From Archilochus colubris (taxonomy: Eukaryota; Chordata; Aves; Apodiformes; Trochilidae): a stretch of DNA of 64,000 nucleotides. The notes beneath the pieces are model-generated. The model ran no database searches, was not told the origin of the DNA, and worked only from the letters and a program-made list of their open reading frames with translations. The DNA lies in contig CM041084.1 of NCBI GenBank assembly GCA_023079485.1, positions 70,465,709 through 70,529,708 of the forward strand, in the 5' to 3' direction. Positions 38,061-51,763 of the stretch are shown here, piece by piece (position 1 is the first letter of the stretch; each line of letters opens with the position of its first letter). Position numbers and translations under genes: made by a program.

Positions 38061-41000
38061 AGGCAGGAACAGTAGTGACAAAGATGATTGGAAGGTTTTG
38101 TGCATCTACTTTTTATATAAAGATATTGGAGGTCAATAATCACTTTCTGCATTTTTTTTTTTTTTTAATGTGGCAGTGGAGCCCTTAGAGTGGCCAGCTG
38201 GCCTCCAAATAAGCTCCTGCTCTGCTACTGGAAAAGGAGATAACATCATCTTTTAAAGCCCATTGCCTCTGGAAAGTGCTCATATTACCTCTGTGTGGGA
38301 GAACTCCATGCAGCTGCTGTGACACCATCCTGAGGGCTGTGAGCTCTCCCTGCTTTGAAGCATCCTTCAAGAGGAACTTCTGTCCACAGGCTACACAGGG
38401 GACCCAGGGGAATTGGCCTCAACTGGGTGACAAAATTATTACTTGAGCTGGTTGCCTAAAGTTAGACTGTGCAAGTACTTGCTTTTCTTTTTCCTTTCTG
38501 TAAGTTGTTACCAATGCTATTGCAGCAAATTCAGTCATGCCCAATTTACTGTCAGTTTATTTATTTTGAGTGCCAATGACAATATACCTAGGGCATCAGA
38601 GACCTGAACACTGGCTATTGAAAGCAACAGTGAAAACCATGATGTACATACTCCAGTGGATCAGCTTGAGGCAGGGTTCAGCTGCCCTGGTTTCACTCTA
38701 CCCGGGCTAGAGCCAGCTGGTCTACACCTTGCTCAGCTGTGCTGGAATATGAGGCCCTCCTGCCTTCAACTACAATAAATACGGATCATCACTGCCTTTC
38801 AAGAGTACAGTGGCTCAGCAATGGGCTGCAAGCAAATATGAGCCCAAACAGAAGAAGCAACAGCATGGCAGTGCTGGAGGTACAGAGGATGTCAACAGGA
38901 ACAAGTGAGAGTTTATGGTGTTGCAGGTGTGTGGGGATAACACCTAGGAGGTACTATCTAGCTTTCCCCACCTTTATTAAACTTCTGTCCTTTCCAACCC
39001 TTTCCGAGGAAGCAAAAAATGAAGGCTTAGTGACACTCAATAGGGAAGTCAAGGAAGACCATACCCTTCCTTGATAGAGTGGCCCATTCTAGTCAGGGGA
39101 AGAAAGAAGAAAACTGCATATAAACAGACAGGGAATTCATGTCTAACTAAAAGTTTAAAACTAAACAGAGTTTCACTCTGGTGGGGCTACAATAGTTAAA
39201 ATGGAAGTGCTTACACTCAGTTTTCATCGGGCTTCCAAATACTTGGATTACATATATGAAGTGTCTGGAAAACAGTAACACATTACTATCACAGCCTACA
39301 ACAAGATTCTAGTAGATGAAAAACTAGAAGAAATAATATAGCTGGGGGACTTAGAGAAAGAAAAAAATGGCTTCATATCACCTGCCTTTTCTGATGGGAA
39401 GCAGGTTTGAATCCCTTTTAATTTTTATGCCTATTAACAATATGCCTATTTTTAATGAGAGGTGGGGGAAAGAAAGCAAGAGTACCGTATGCAGCAGGCA
39501 ACCTTCAAAAGTTTCTTGTATTTTTTAATAACTGCCAGTTTAAAAGGTACTAGAAAAAAACCTTATAAAAGATTGCGTAACCAACTGAACTCTTCCATCA
39601 TACTTGTGACAAAATATGGTGTATGTACCTTAAGGAAATAATGTTGAATATACTCTGCTTGTCTGAATGTTCCAGCATTCACAGAAAATGACTGGGAACA
39701 ACTGGCATCTCACTACAACTTGCCAAAAGCCTGAAGGGAGCTTCTATAATGAACTCCCTGCCTTTAGCTTTCCTTACCATTGAAATGTCATTGCTTAAAG
39801 TGCTACTGTGAACAGCACATGTAGAAATATCATCATCCCAGATGATGGCAGGCATTATTTGGAAGGAGATTATGTCCTATGAACAAAAATTCTAAACAGA
39901 TAGCCAGTCTGCTGATTCCAGAACATTCCTGTGCTCTGTAAAGCAGACCTGTCATTGCCCAAATCTGTTTGGGCAGAATGAAGAACAATTCTGCCTCTGA
40001 GCCAAAGCAGTTTCAAAGTGTGAGCTGGAAATCTGTTCTTTTATTCCCCTCTTTCATTTGTGGAAAACAAGGGAAGAGGGGAAGGAAATTACATTGTATA
40101 AATACTGTAGGCTTTTGCTTGTTAGCATTACTTCTTTGGCTATGTGACTGTATTGTGATCCATGGTTGTGAGAGTCTAGTAGAGCCAAGCTCATACTGTG
40201 GTTAGATGTCAGGAAAAGGCTGGTCATGGTCTGGTTTTGTATCTTTGCTGTTGCCCAGATGGGTAGATTGTATTCAGAGAACTTCATCCTTAAAGGCTCA
40301 GTGATGAGAGTTAGTCTTCAGCCTTAGAACAGGAGAAACTCGAAGACCTTTTGAAGAATGCTACTTTCAGTGTGACCCACAGAAAGAATGAGTTGTGGCA
40401 GCCCAGTTGGAGAGAGAGCTCAGACAATGGGGAATACTCTTCTCCTACCAGAAGATTACAAAAATCTGAATCTAGTTTGGCTGGCCAAGGGCTTCCTTTG
40501 TTGCCTTCCTTGTACTATTTTAAACACATAATTGCCAGGTAGAATCAAACTGAAATAACTAGATTGTTTTGGTAACATTGGTGTCATCCCTGGAAGGAAA
40601 AATCTTGTACTGTGGCAAAGACCATACATTTATTATTCTTGTATTTAAAATCTACTCTAGTGCTTCATCTTAAAAAGCATGCTGCTAAACTGTGCAGCCT
40701 GTAAAAGAGGCATCAGGAGTTATGTGCACAGTGTGAATATCCCACAATTTAATTTGAATTTGCACCATTACTGAGACACTTATGCAATTATGTGCTGCAT
40801 TACCTTTCTAGCTGGAGCCCAGAGATAACAAGAATATTGTTTTAGAAATACCTATAGACCAACCACAGACTTTAAAAATGAATTAGTGACTGGAGATCTT
40901 TGACTTCAGAGACTTGAAAGGGCTCTGTTCAAGAGAAGGCAGAGAAAGAGGGCAAAAGGAAAAATGTGCTCAGCACCCTCTGAAGGCCAGCCTTCTATCT

Positions 41001-43067
41001 TTCCTTGAGCTGGGCATCCTGATGTAACAGGCACTTCTGAGGGTTTAGGTCCATATAAAACTATGGACCTCAGTCTGACTCCAGACCTTGAAACGATGCC
41101 TGAATGAGGGGCAGCATGTGCCCGCACTTGTGCCAGACCTGACCATAGAGCAGACACACTCCCATCTCCAGCCCTGTCCAGCTCTCTGGGAAGCCAAGGG
41201 ACACCAGGGACCCATGGAAGCTGCTGTCCTCCTCAGGCCACCATCCAGAATTTCTGCAGGTGACACAGAGGAGGATCTAGCAATTTGGTCTCTTTTACCC
41301 CCTTGAAAATGATATTTCAAAGTGGCTCTTGCCTTGAGGTTAGCCTTTTTCACAGTTTTTTGTTTTGGTTTGGTTTGATTTTTTTTTTTATAAATCTCAC
41401 AGTGATCATATAATTTTTCCAGCCTGGGGAAAAGAAAGGTTTAGGTGCAAAAGAAAGACATTTAATAACTCTCATGACTTGGACAGCCTCTTCTATTATG
41501 GCATCATTTTCTTTGAACTGTGGGGCCAAGAGTGCATCGAAAAAATGTCTGTTGCTTGACTGACAAATGCTTGGCATAAAAAACATCCAGTGCAATGTGA
41601 ACAATCATTCCTTCTAAGGGCAATGTGGACTCCTTCTTTCTGACTCTCTTTTATCTCTGAAGGTGAATGCCTGCTCACCTGCAATATATTCTGCCTGCAA
41701 ATTGGCAAATGCCACTGTAATGGTTCTCATTTTATCTTTTTTTATTAAGCCTGAGGGAAGAAGTTATGAGGAAGAGAGAGAGAGATTTTTGTTTTCTCTT
41801 CTGAATCTCCTGTATAAGCAAAACTTATCAAAGAGAATTGTTTGTCATTTGATTTGGAAATAATTTTGCCTTTCAACATTACTAGAGTATGTCAAGATGA
41901 ATAGAGGCTTGCAGGAAAAGGAGATGAAATATCCTCTTGCTGTTATTTATTGATTTTGTACAGCTCAGTATGGAAGCTTCATGTAACAAAAACAACAGAT
42001 TAAGAAAGATGACCAAGCCATCAAGAAGCACTTAGGTACACAACTTCTGAAACAAAAAACTGCATGAGGTTATTGCTTGTGAGAGGAATATGCACACTAA
42101 CACCCTTGGACATATACATGCACTTCTGTGGAAGGGCTCAGAGACCCCTGGGGGAGCTGAAATTTACCCCTCTGATGTGACAGGCAGCTCAGCAGCCTGT
42201 GGGAGCTTAGTCCAGGTCTCAGGAGTGGCAGAAATTAGACACCTGTCCACAGATAAGCATAGCCAGTGTTTCTCTACCAGCCCCAGGTACTCACCACACC
42301 ATGCAGAGGGTGATGAGTAACCTCCTGCTCAGTGTGCATGCCTGCACTGGCTGATCCCATGCTAAGCCTTAGCTGGTACTGTTTCATTTGTTAATATTAA
42401 AATCAGAACATGACATAAAGCTATTAATGGGAAAACCAAGAAGAAAACAAAAGGAGTTCAGTCCAGCAATGTGTTGCTATGCAGGCCATGTTCTTTAATC
42501 CTGCCTAGGCACACACAACACTCAAACACATTTCCATTTCTTGTATTGACTACAGATACTTGTTCCTTACGAGCTATCTTAAACACAAATGCATAGAGGT
42601 TTTCATTTAGTTTTGGTCATTGGATAAAAGCACAGTCAAAGACTTAAAAAATTCCACAAACCACAACTTAAAATTAAAAAATCTCCATCCCAAGCACAGA
42701 AAAGTGGCCATAGTACCATCATGCTGTTTTACTTAGCAATAATATAGTTCCCTCATCAAGATAAACTACTCAGCTTTCAGCCTTGCAGTTTTTCTACTCA
42801 GGAACTGGATTACTGCCTCATAAAACAGTGCGATGGTGCAATTATCAGTTCAGTATTAAGTAGGTACTGCAAGGTTCTCTTGTTCTGTGTTAGGTAGGAC
42901 ACTTTATGGTGCTCATAAAGCCAATGTGGTTTCAAGTATTTTTTACAATGATAGGCTGTGTTTTTACCAAAGTGAAATACCTTCTTTTCTTACGACAGGC
43001 ACTGGAGGTATGTGAGGTTGTGTGCAGGGTGGTACAGCTGTCAAATTGGAAGGGAAGGGCTGTGGTG
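38061..43067. other. No gene seen; about 5 kb, mostly unique
   Basis: T15 lies at 38152-38166 and a T/G-rich patch at 41355-41391. A slightly GC-richer island at 40900-41300 holds overlapping frames on both strands (up to 102 codons, minus) and a hairpin at 41047-41070. A 111-codon plus frame (38739-39074) has no recognisable motif. Confidence 0.5.
41047..41070. repeat. Perfect 9-bp stem, 6-nt loop hairpin
   Basis: AGGTCCATA (41047-41055) and TATGGACCT (41062-41070) are exact reverse complements around TAAAAC. Confidence 0.75.
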
Positions 43068-43091
43068 GAGACAGGCATACGTTTGAGACTT
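43068..43091. repeat. Copy 1 of a 24-bp diverged direct repeat
   Basis: GAGACAGGCATACGTTTGAGACTT is repeated at 44622-44645 with a few changes, including two C/T differences, about 1.55 kb away in the same orientation. Flanking bases (a following ATGTGCAT-like word) also agree. This suggests two relics of one dispersed repeat or a local duplication. Confidence 0.55.
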
Positions 43092-44621
43092 CACTAATGT
43101 GCATCTCTACCAAACTCTGCATCTCAAAGTATGTTTACTATGTTTTCGCCCTCCCTTCATTTGGGAATGATCAGATGATAAGTTAGTACAACACAACATG
43201 GGACTCTTTGAACAAAATAGAGTTTACCATTTTATTTCATTGGATGCTCAGAGGAACTGGGAGCAGATCTGTGAGTAGAGCAGTAGTGTCCCACAGCCTG
43301 AGAGGCAGCTGTGTTGGAAACACCAAACACTTTCCAGTTTCTATGCTAGGATTACTTGTGGGGAAAAAGGAGTAGTACTCACTGCAAAAAAAGCCCTTGT
43401 ATCATTCCTTGCAGAATGTGTGGATGCTGAGATATAGGGATGCACAAGGAAAATGTGACACACTATATAATATTTTCAAAGTCTGGAAGGAAAGGTGGTA
43501 GAGACCTTTCCTGTACATGAGTTGGGTTGTTGTTGGAGTGGAAAAAATATCAGTGCTGAAGATGAAAGTGGTTTTAGGTTGAAAAGTAACATCATCACAT
43601 GCTGGAGAGAGAGGTAAAATACATTTGAAGCAGGTAAATGGAAAATAGACCAAGATAAGCAAGAAACCTCCCAACTCTGTTCGAATATCAAGGTTATCAT
43701 CTACTTCCACAAACATCCAGAGTGTAATTACTGGAGGTTCTCCTTCACATTTTCCTCCCACATGGTTTTGAAATGTTCTAGAAGCATTTTCGTGGTTTTT
43801 TTTTTTTTTCAAAATGCGATTTCAGATTAAAGTATTTTCACAATCATTCATTTAAAAAATATCCTTAAGATTAGCTTTTAATTTCACACTATCTGAATGG
43901 CACTGAAACACCATTTTTAAAAAGCTGAAGTTTGTTTCAGGGTAAATAGAAAAAAAAATCAAATAAAATGGCAATCATTTTGAGAATTTTGCTGATAAAT
44001 TAAAAATTGAGAGAAAGTGATCAAAAACACCCTAATGAATTTTAAGAAAACATAACAGTGTCAATTTTTATTAGCCTAAAGCAATAAAATTCAATATGCC
44101 TTATTTTTCAATAAATTTCTCTTTTCTAGTTTAATAAATCCAAGTAAGTCGGAATAACAGTATGGGTGTTTCAGATGAATGAGTAACTAAACCATATTTG
44201 AGAGCTGGCCTTCACAAACAAAATTTTAAATGAATGCTTGTCAACTTTATATGCTCACTGAACTTGAGACTTATTTAAACACTGCCAATCTCTTAGCTAC
44301 CACATGCATAAAGATTTTAATGGCATTTATTGATCCTGGATACATTGCACCTGGAGATGTCACTACTCATAAGGAATGTAACAAGATATTGTAAATATTC
44401 AAAACACAGATATATGAGACAGGACCGGCTCAAAGCTCCTCAGAAATGGAAGCAAATGCAGCTTTGCTGCCAAAAGGATGAAGAGGAGATGAGACCAGAC
44501 TGAAAAACAGGTATACCCTGCTCAACAGCAGGGAGAGAAAGGGCAGTGTCTGGGATAGAGAGCTATCCCAAAAGCTGCATCTGTCATGCCACTCACTGGC
44601 CAAGGAGTGAGGGTTAAGATG
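43092..44621. other. No gene seen; AT-rich
   Basis: A 136-codon minus frame (43402-43812) is the second longest open frame of the window. It begins in a K-rich start made by a T14 run (43796-43809), has no domain I recognise, and is overlapped by a second 74-codon minus frame. It is treated as chance. Confidence 0.5.
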
Positions 44622-44645
44622 GAGATAGGCATATGTTTGAGACTA
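44622..44645. repeat. Copy 2 of a 24-bp diverged direct repeat
   Basis: GAGATAGGCATATGTTTGAGACTA, partner of 43068-43091. The substitutions are mainly C-to-T type. Confidence 0.55.
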
Positions 44646-47600
44646 TATGTGTGCATTATGAAAATCACTGTCCTCCACACTGGAAGTGGAGAAACAGTAT
44701 CTAGGGAATATTTTTTTGATGATTTTTTATTCTATTTTTTTCCCCGGGAGTAGCTAGATACTGTAAAAATTCCCCTATGGTTCATTCTTTTAAAGAAATT
44801 TGAAATAGGGGTAGTCCTCTTTGCATCCATAATTTCCAAGGAATGGACTTATGTAATCATACTTAACTAAGTTTCAACTATGTAATTACCTCCTTCATTA
44901 ATTAGTGGTTGGAGATATCAGATTCCTAAGGTAAATTTACCTGAGTTTTTCCACTTCTTGCCCATCTTCTTTTCTCATTCCTACTAGCCCCCCAGCACTC
45001 CTGTAGCAATCACTGCCAGTGATTGCCCCTGCTGTATGTATGCTTCCTCTTCCTCAGAAAACAACAGCACCAGAAAGCCATATCACGTATCAAGAAACAA
45101 TCCTTTGAGATGAGCTAAATTTGGTAAATGCTGAATAAGCAGAAAAGACAAGCCTGTATTTTTGCTGCTATGTATATGTTTGATTCCTATCATAACTGAT
45201 TAAAGAAACATACACAACATGGAGATGAAAATGACCTTTTTGATCCCTTCCCCTGGGCATGAACCTTCACATGCTTGCTTTCTCTCCTTGTTTTTACTGC
45301 CAAATCCATGGTTCAGGAAGAGGTACAAACGTAGTTCAACTCATTCCTCTGTTCTGACCTTTGGGTAGATACTATCCATGCATGCAAATTGGGAACGGGA
45401 CATTAATCAGCTGAAGGCATTGAGGTTTACTCTTTGCAGTAAAATCAATGCTTAGACATTGGAGGTAAGTCTGATGAGAATAATAATCTAATGTGACTTT
45501 TCATTTCTTTCAGGCCAATTCCTAATATATCCAATGAGAAAACACTGCTTCAAATTGAAGGAGAGCCCATTCAGAAATTCAGTTGTTCTGTTGATCAGAA
45601 TGGAGCCAGAAAAAATTACTAGCTCTGCTATAGAGTCTTTATCATGAGAAACCAAAAGAAAACAAAGTTTTGGATAAGAAATAGACTCTAAAGTTCACAC
45701 TTTAAATGTCTATGCCAAATACTACAAAGCTGAAACATGCTGCAAAAACTGACAAGCCAGATGGGATTTATTCACCATTAAAAAAAACAAACAAACAAAC
45801 AAAACCCTGAAGTGAGTGTGTGGAGCAAAGCACCTGAAAGTAATGGTAGATTAATAAATTTGTTCTAGTAGGTGTAGGCTTTTGCAACAAAGAAAGGCAG
45901 CTGGACACAGTCAAAACCCTGACATTGGTTCCGTTGTGCTTTTGTCCATCCAGTTCTAGTTTGGAGCAGAGGCTGATGTCAAATGCTGGTGGTAGAATTT
46001 CTGCTCCCATCTGCTGCTTTGTAATTCTGCTCCTTTTACAAGTTTCCAAGTGCAGCTTTGTTACAACCTTGCTGTACCTGCAGATACCACCAGCAAAACC
46101 AGTTCTAATTCATGCAAGCTCACTTAATGGTCAGTAAAATCTTGACTTAGATAGTTTGGTGTTAGAAACCAACTTTCATTTCTAAAGTGCCAAGCACAGC
46201 ATGGATAATGGAAATGAAGTATTTCTAATCTCATCATACTGGCTAGAGATGAGCAAAACCTGAACAACACCTTCTACATGTATTCTGCACCAGACCCTGC
46301 CACCATCCATTGCAAGGCTGTATATACCATTCTTTCCTCTTTACACTTCAGACTGGAAATCCTCCTGTAAAAGGAGGTACCAAATCATCTATATTTTATA
46401 TTATATTACATGGTATGCGATGGAATTTGTGAAAAACTCCTTTGCAAGAGCTTTGGTCTGGATGCAGATGTTACACTCAGCCCTCTCTTTCTCCTCTTGT
46501 ATCAATGTGATTTATTTACACAACATATAATAAGCAATTCAGCAACAAGTAGGTTTTTAATTAATGTAACAGCTTTGGAGTTTGCACTTCCAGAATGAAT
46601 TGTATGTTTTCTGCTTATTTTCAAATGCATCTCAACTTAGCTAATTCAATTTCTAATCTCACAAATGTTGTTATCAAGACATTATAACTGAGATTCTGAA
46701 AGCCTGTTTCCAATCTATTCAGAGCAGTCAATCTGCCTTAAAATATTTCTGTTTGGAAACAGACACTGCTTTTAAGCAACAGGCAAAATCTCTTTCAAGA
46801 GGTGCCATTCTTTTCTTTGTGTGGAAGCATGCTCTGTTTGGGGTCCAAGAAAAATAACAAGCAAAAGGAAGATATATAATTATACATATACTTCCTGTCA
46901 AATTAAACCAAAGCAAAGCAAATAAATGGAGTTTCCAGTGTGTGAAGAAAACTACTACCATATTCATATGTTCTAAGAACGGCATTAAAAATGTCATCAA
47001 GGATACCAAAAATGCTTTGATTGAGACTCAAAGTTTGAAAATTAAAACCGTCATATAATGCCTCCTTATTACTAAAGGGTGTGCACTGCAAAGAGGTATG
47101 GTGTGCTGAATAAAATGGTATAATTCACTTGTTAACTTAGTTAGGAACATAAATGCAAAAACTTAACAAAATCGATAGCCGAGATGTGAGTGAAAAGCAA
47201 AAGGGTAAACTTTAAGTTTTCTTACAGAAGTTTGGAGAAACTTTCACAGGCAGAACAATCCCCTGCACCTGGCAGCAACCCTGTGCAGCCCACCTCCAAC
47301 TCTCCTGAGAGGTATTCCATGAAACCAGCATGCAAGAGGCATCTCTGCCTGGGCTGTGATAGTTATGGCTCAGCCCCTTTTCTCCATTAACAGGAAAAAT
47401 TGCAAATGGTTTAATTAGCATATTCCTCTGCATACCATTCATCAGAAAAACCTCAAGTAATAATCATACTTCTTGAGAGATAATTGAATGCAGCAATCTT
47501 GAGCACGAGCTTAACATGAACTCAGCTCAGTATGAAAAAGTTTGGTGTGCACTGCCAAAGACTCTTACCTGCTTGGTGAGGAAGTGCAAACAACCCAGAA

Positions 47601-50600
47601 GGATCAGAAACACAGTACCAGACCCTACAAGAAAAGGAACATCCTCTTGTTGTGGTTGGGGTGGACCACGTGGGCTTGAAGCCAGGCTTGAAGGCACGGT
47701 CATTATGTTTGTGCTTCTTGCCTTGGGCTGAGCAGATATCTGAGAATAGGGTGGGGCACCCAGAAAACCATCAGAAAGAAACAAATACTTGTCAAGTCAG
47801 ATTTTTTGGGGTGGCAACAGCATGATGCTGCACTGTTTTCTCACAGGGAATTTCTGGCTTGTTTGCAGAATACATCTAGGTAGACACAGTGCATTAAGGA
47901 AGAGCTTTTCAAGGAGGATGGGTGGAGTGTTTTTTTTAAAAAAAGAAAAAAAACAGAAAAATAGACTGGCTGTATCTGTGTGCTGGTCTGAGTTTGTCTC
48001 CAAGTGACTGGCAGCAGTCTAAGAAACTGCATCTTCTGTAGCAAAAACGTAAAAGCCAGCACTTGCTCTTTAACTTCCTCACTGCCTCCTGCTGCCTAGT
48101 GCAGAAGGTATTAATGAAGACCCCAGGAGCTGGATGATATCCTTCAGGCTGGCTGATAGGAAAGGGAACCAGGAAACCGGAGCCTGTGGACAGCACAGCA
48201 TGCCAGAGCTTCTCTTCACCCTCAGTTATTGAAATACAAACCCTCATTGTGTTTGCTCATTTGTAATCTGTGTGTGTGAAGTCAGACATATTCTGGATAG
48301 AGGCAGGTGTAAGGACACATTTTGGCAGAAGAGATTTCTGGTCATGTTTCCTCCAGTGGAAACTGAGAGAAATGTATCCAGAAACACGGCAATCACCAAT
48401 ATGCTTGCTTCTCTGCTACCCACAGGCAATCTGGAAGTCAGGGTTTCCTGGCTGTTCCTGGTTAACAGAGATGTTTTAAATGTTAATGACTGCCTGTGTG
48501 ATTAAATAAGCATGAAGTCCAACAACTTCTGCCCTGGATCAAGAGCCAGGTTCATTAGAAAGAGCTGGTTTACTTAAAGCTTCTGAACAGTGCAGCTGTA
48601 GATGCTTGCAGGCAGCTTTGCTGCAGCTGGTGTGATGTCCCACCCTGAGAGTCCTCCCGTCAGGAGAACAAAAATCTTTCACTGCTACACCCCATGGCAG
48701 CTCATCTTTGTACACCCTGTGGCAGCTCATCTTTGCATTCCAAGGTAGAGAAGCTCATCTTGTAGATGCAGAGCGTCTGGCACCGTCCCAGACCAAGTCA
48801 CCACACCAGCCTTTTGCAAAAGGGAAATATTCTCGGTTTTCAGACATCAAGCATGTATTCAAAGGCAAGTGTTGTCCACTTCCAGCGTGCTATAGGAAAC
48901 CTCTGGGTGGCATAGCTGCAGACCCTAGGGCTGATGAAAGAAAGAGTTCCTCAAAACTGACTCTCTGAAACAACCAGATGTTCATATGCCTTATTGTCTC
49001 AATGTTAGTCTGCAGCAGACTGTTTCCTTCTTCTCAAAGTGGTGTTGCTGTGCTGCACTGCCAGGAAAATACACATTGTGAATTCTCCTCCAGTTTGAAA
49101 ATAGAGTCTGGAACTGAGTAACTTTTCTACATTACTTCTTTCAGGGTTGCTTTATGCAAATTTTCTCCCTTCTTCTAACCTTTGAAATAACATCACTGGT
49201 GAAAAGTGAGAAATATTAAACTCTTTCCTCCACCTGGAAATAGAGCCTTTAGGCATCGAGGATGGGAAGGCAGAAGGACTACCAAGCAATGAGGCAGTGA
49301 GCAGAGACTTGCTCTTCCCTCCCTTTCCTAAGGTATACCTTAGCCAGAGAGGGCTACTCACTGATCTTAAGCTGTGCTCCTTATTGAACAATTAGAAGTA
49401 ACAAAGGCTGAAAATGTTACTGCAGAAACTGCTCAGAGAAAGGTTTTCCCTGTAACTTACCAGTGTTAATAATGTCCCTTTATTTTGTCTTTGCCATTTG
49501 CTTTAATCAAAACCTCTAGGATACAAAGCATAATTGTACTGAGCTACTTAATACAATTAATGACATTAGCTGTGGAGATCCGGGTGCAAGGGTGTATTTC
49601 TTCCACTCTATTGGAATTTAACTCAATCTGTGTCCACCAAAAGCATTCTAAAAGTTTAAAAAGCACCTTTTCAGACAAAGAAATGTTCACAAACACAATA
49701 AATGGGGGTAATTATATCCTGTAGTCAGATAAATTGAAAGTGATTCTCATATGATAGTTACTTGATTTCTCTCTGGATTCACTCTGAATGACACATCTCT
49801 GACTTAAAATAATTTTTGTTCCAAGCTGTTATGAAACCATTTACACTAAATGATGACAGCACTTAGAAGGGTGGCTGAGAGTGAGATTCTACTGCAAATA
49901 GCACACTCATTAAGCAAAATCATAGCTTGTGGGTATGTATGTGGCAGGTTTCCTTTTTTTTTCTTTTTCCTATTTTTTTTTTTTACTATCTAGAGGGAGA
50001 ATAGCTCAGCATATATACCGCTGTGGAAAGCTTGCAGTTCCTCCGGAATGTCACTGGCATATCATTATTTGACCTCAAATCTTCCACCTCTGAAATTTTT
50101 AGAACTCCCACCCCCAAACAGCAGCAATTAAATACCTGACAGACACCCACACAACCTACAACCCACCTCTAACAACCAACACAGCTCTGGGACACACTGC
50201 ACACATCTCTGTATCTTTCTATACATGTCCTACGACCCCACCCCCTTTGCCCATCTCCTCCCAACCCTATCACTTATCCCAGCCTCCATCCTTAGGCAGA
50301 GCAAGCAATCCATCTGTGCTCCTCATGCTCCCAGTCTCTTCAGGATTCATCCTAATCTCCCTATGGCTCCTTGGAGCTTCCTGCCCAGGGCCAGTGCTCA
50401 GCACCCTGCCCAGGAATGTGCTGCCTGCCTGAGGAATGGTCTCAGCACTTCACCCAAGCTGAGACACAGGTGATGCTGAGGAGCCTTACAGCACCTGAGA
50501 CTAGTTCTTGAATGAAAATAAAAATCAAAATCCTTTCCTGTCTTCTTTGTACATCCAGAATGGGATAAGAGAGCTGCAGTGTAATTCTGAGTAGGGAAAT

Positions 50601-51140
50601 ACATGATTTATTCTCCTCATAGCTTCCCTTTTCCCCCTAAATCAATTAACTGAGAAGAAAATGGGTAAACTTAATATTCATTAACCACCACCATTTGTAA
50701 TTCTTAAAAAGCATCGATGCCTCTTTACAGTGTTGAAATAGAACTGGCTTGCCCTATAGTACACTAATTTATCAGATGAGATGCAATTGATAAGTATTTT
50801 CTTTAATTTCTAAATTCAAAATAAAAGCTAGACAACAGTTGGGATGAAGCACAATGTAGCACTAAACAAATTTGTTGTGGCTCTCTCCTCCTTCAAGAGT
50901 GTGATATTTCTGGGATATTTAAAGTTATTGTTGGTATTATCTTTAAAGACTGAAAGAGTCCATAAATTTTGATGAGTTGTGAGCTATGTTACAGTTACAA
51001 CCAGAACTGTGCATGCTTTATGTGCAAGTCAGAGGTATCTGGATGCAACAAATAGAAAGGAAACTCTCTATGTAAAACTAGCCTTCAGCTTACCCCCATC
51101 TTGCTGTCATTAGTAGGATATCAAGGACTGTAATTAATAA
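44646..51140. other. No gene seen; about 6.5 kb unique sequence with minor repeats
   Basis: Simple repeats are (AAAC)5 at 45779-45804 and T-rich 49951-49984. A direct repeat at 48687-48735 is listed separately. A C/T/A-rich, G-poor block at about 50095-50350 has two plus frames open (61 and 82 codons). A cluster of overlapping frames on both strands at 47516-48505 shows no motif. No exon can be supported. Confidence 0.5.
48687..48760. repeat. 25-bp tandem duplication with a third partial copy
   Basis: GGCAGCTCATCTTTG occurs at 48696 and 48721 within 25-base units, and a shorter AAGCTCATCTTGTAG occurs near 48750. It is a small local expansion. Confidence 0.7.
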
Positions 51141-51185
51141 CAAAAAACCAAAAACCAAAAACTGAACCAAAAAAAAAAAAAAAAA
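51141..51185. repeat. A/C-rich tract ending in A17
   Basis: CAAAAAACCAAAAACC words followed by A17 (51169-51185). It could be a decayed poly-A tail or simple repeat. No source element is recognised upstream. Confidence 0.8.
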
Positions 51186-51200
51186 GGGAATGGAGACAAA

Positions 51201-51240
51201 GTTCATATTTAGCTGGAACTGAGTTCATATTTAGCTGGAA
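51201..51240. repeat. 22-bp tandem duplication
   Basis: GTTCATATTTAGCTGGAA at 51201-51218 and again at 51223-51240, directly downstream of the A17 run. Confidence 0.9.
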
Positions 51241-51763
51241 TTTTTCTGAAGCTGGCACCAACTGCTGAAGGTGGCTGCCTGAGTCAGCTCCTCCGAGATT
51301 GATGGCCACCCCTTCACCCCTTGCTCTCTGCTTTTCAAAGTAATGGTGAGGCAGCTCGGCACAAATCCAGCTGAGTGCAGCAAGAGGGTATGAGTGTTCC
51401 TTGAAGCATCTTTTTTCTGGCTTCTAAGAAGCAGCATTAGGACTCTGCAAAACCTTTCTCTTGGTGGAAAGTGCCCGATTAGCATGGGGGCTCAAGTGGG
51501 GTCTGTGGGTGATGAAATCTCCAATTGTGAAATGAAAAAGAATCAGAGGGCACATGAGAGCTTTCAGCCCCAGCAGGATCAGTCTGAATCACCTATTGAT
51601 TCTGTGGAGAATATTTTGAGAGAAGAGTCAGGCATTGCTGTACACACATTTAACATTGCCTTTAAAGTTTGTGTGAGAAACATACAACAACACACAAATA
51701 TTCCATCCTGTATTTACTATGATTGTTACCTGTGTTTTTGTTGAAATGGAACATCTTATATGT
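51241..51763. other. No gene seen; unique sequence before a CR1
   Basis: A 116-codon plus frame (51394-51744) has no recognisable domain and its boundaries are not supported by splice signals, so it is not called. Confidence 0.5.

Noticed and set aside
43402..43812. 136-codon open frame on the minus strand
   Set aside because: No recognisable domain. It starts in a lysine run created by a T14 tract and is overlapped by another minus frame. A frame of this length is expected by chance in 64 kb of AT-rich DNA.
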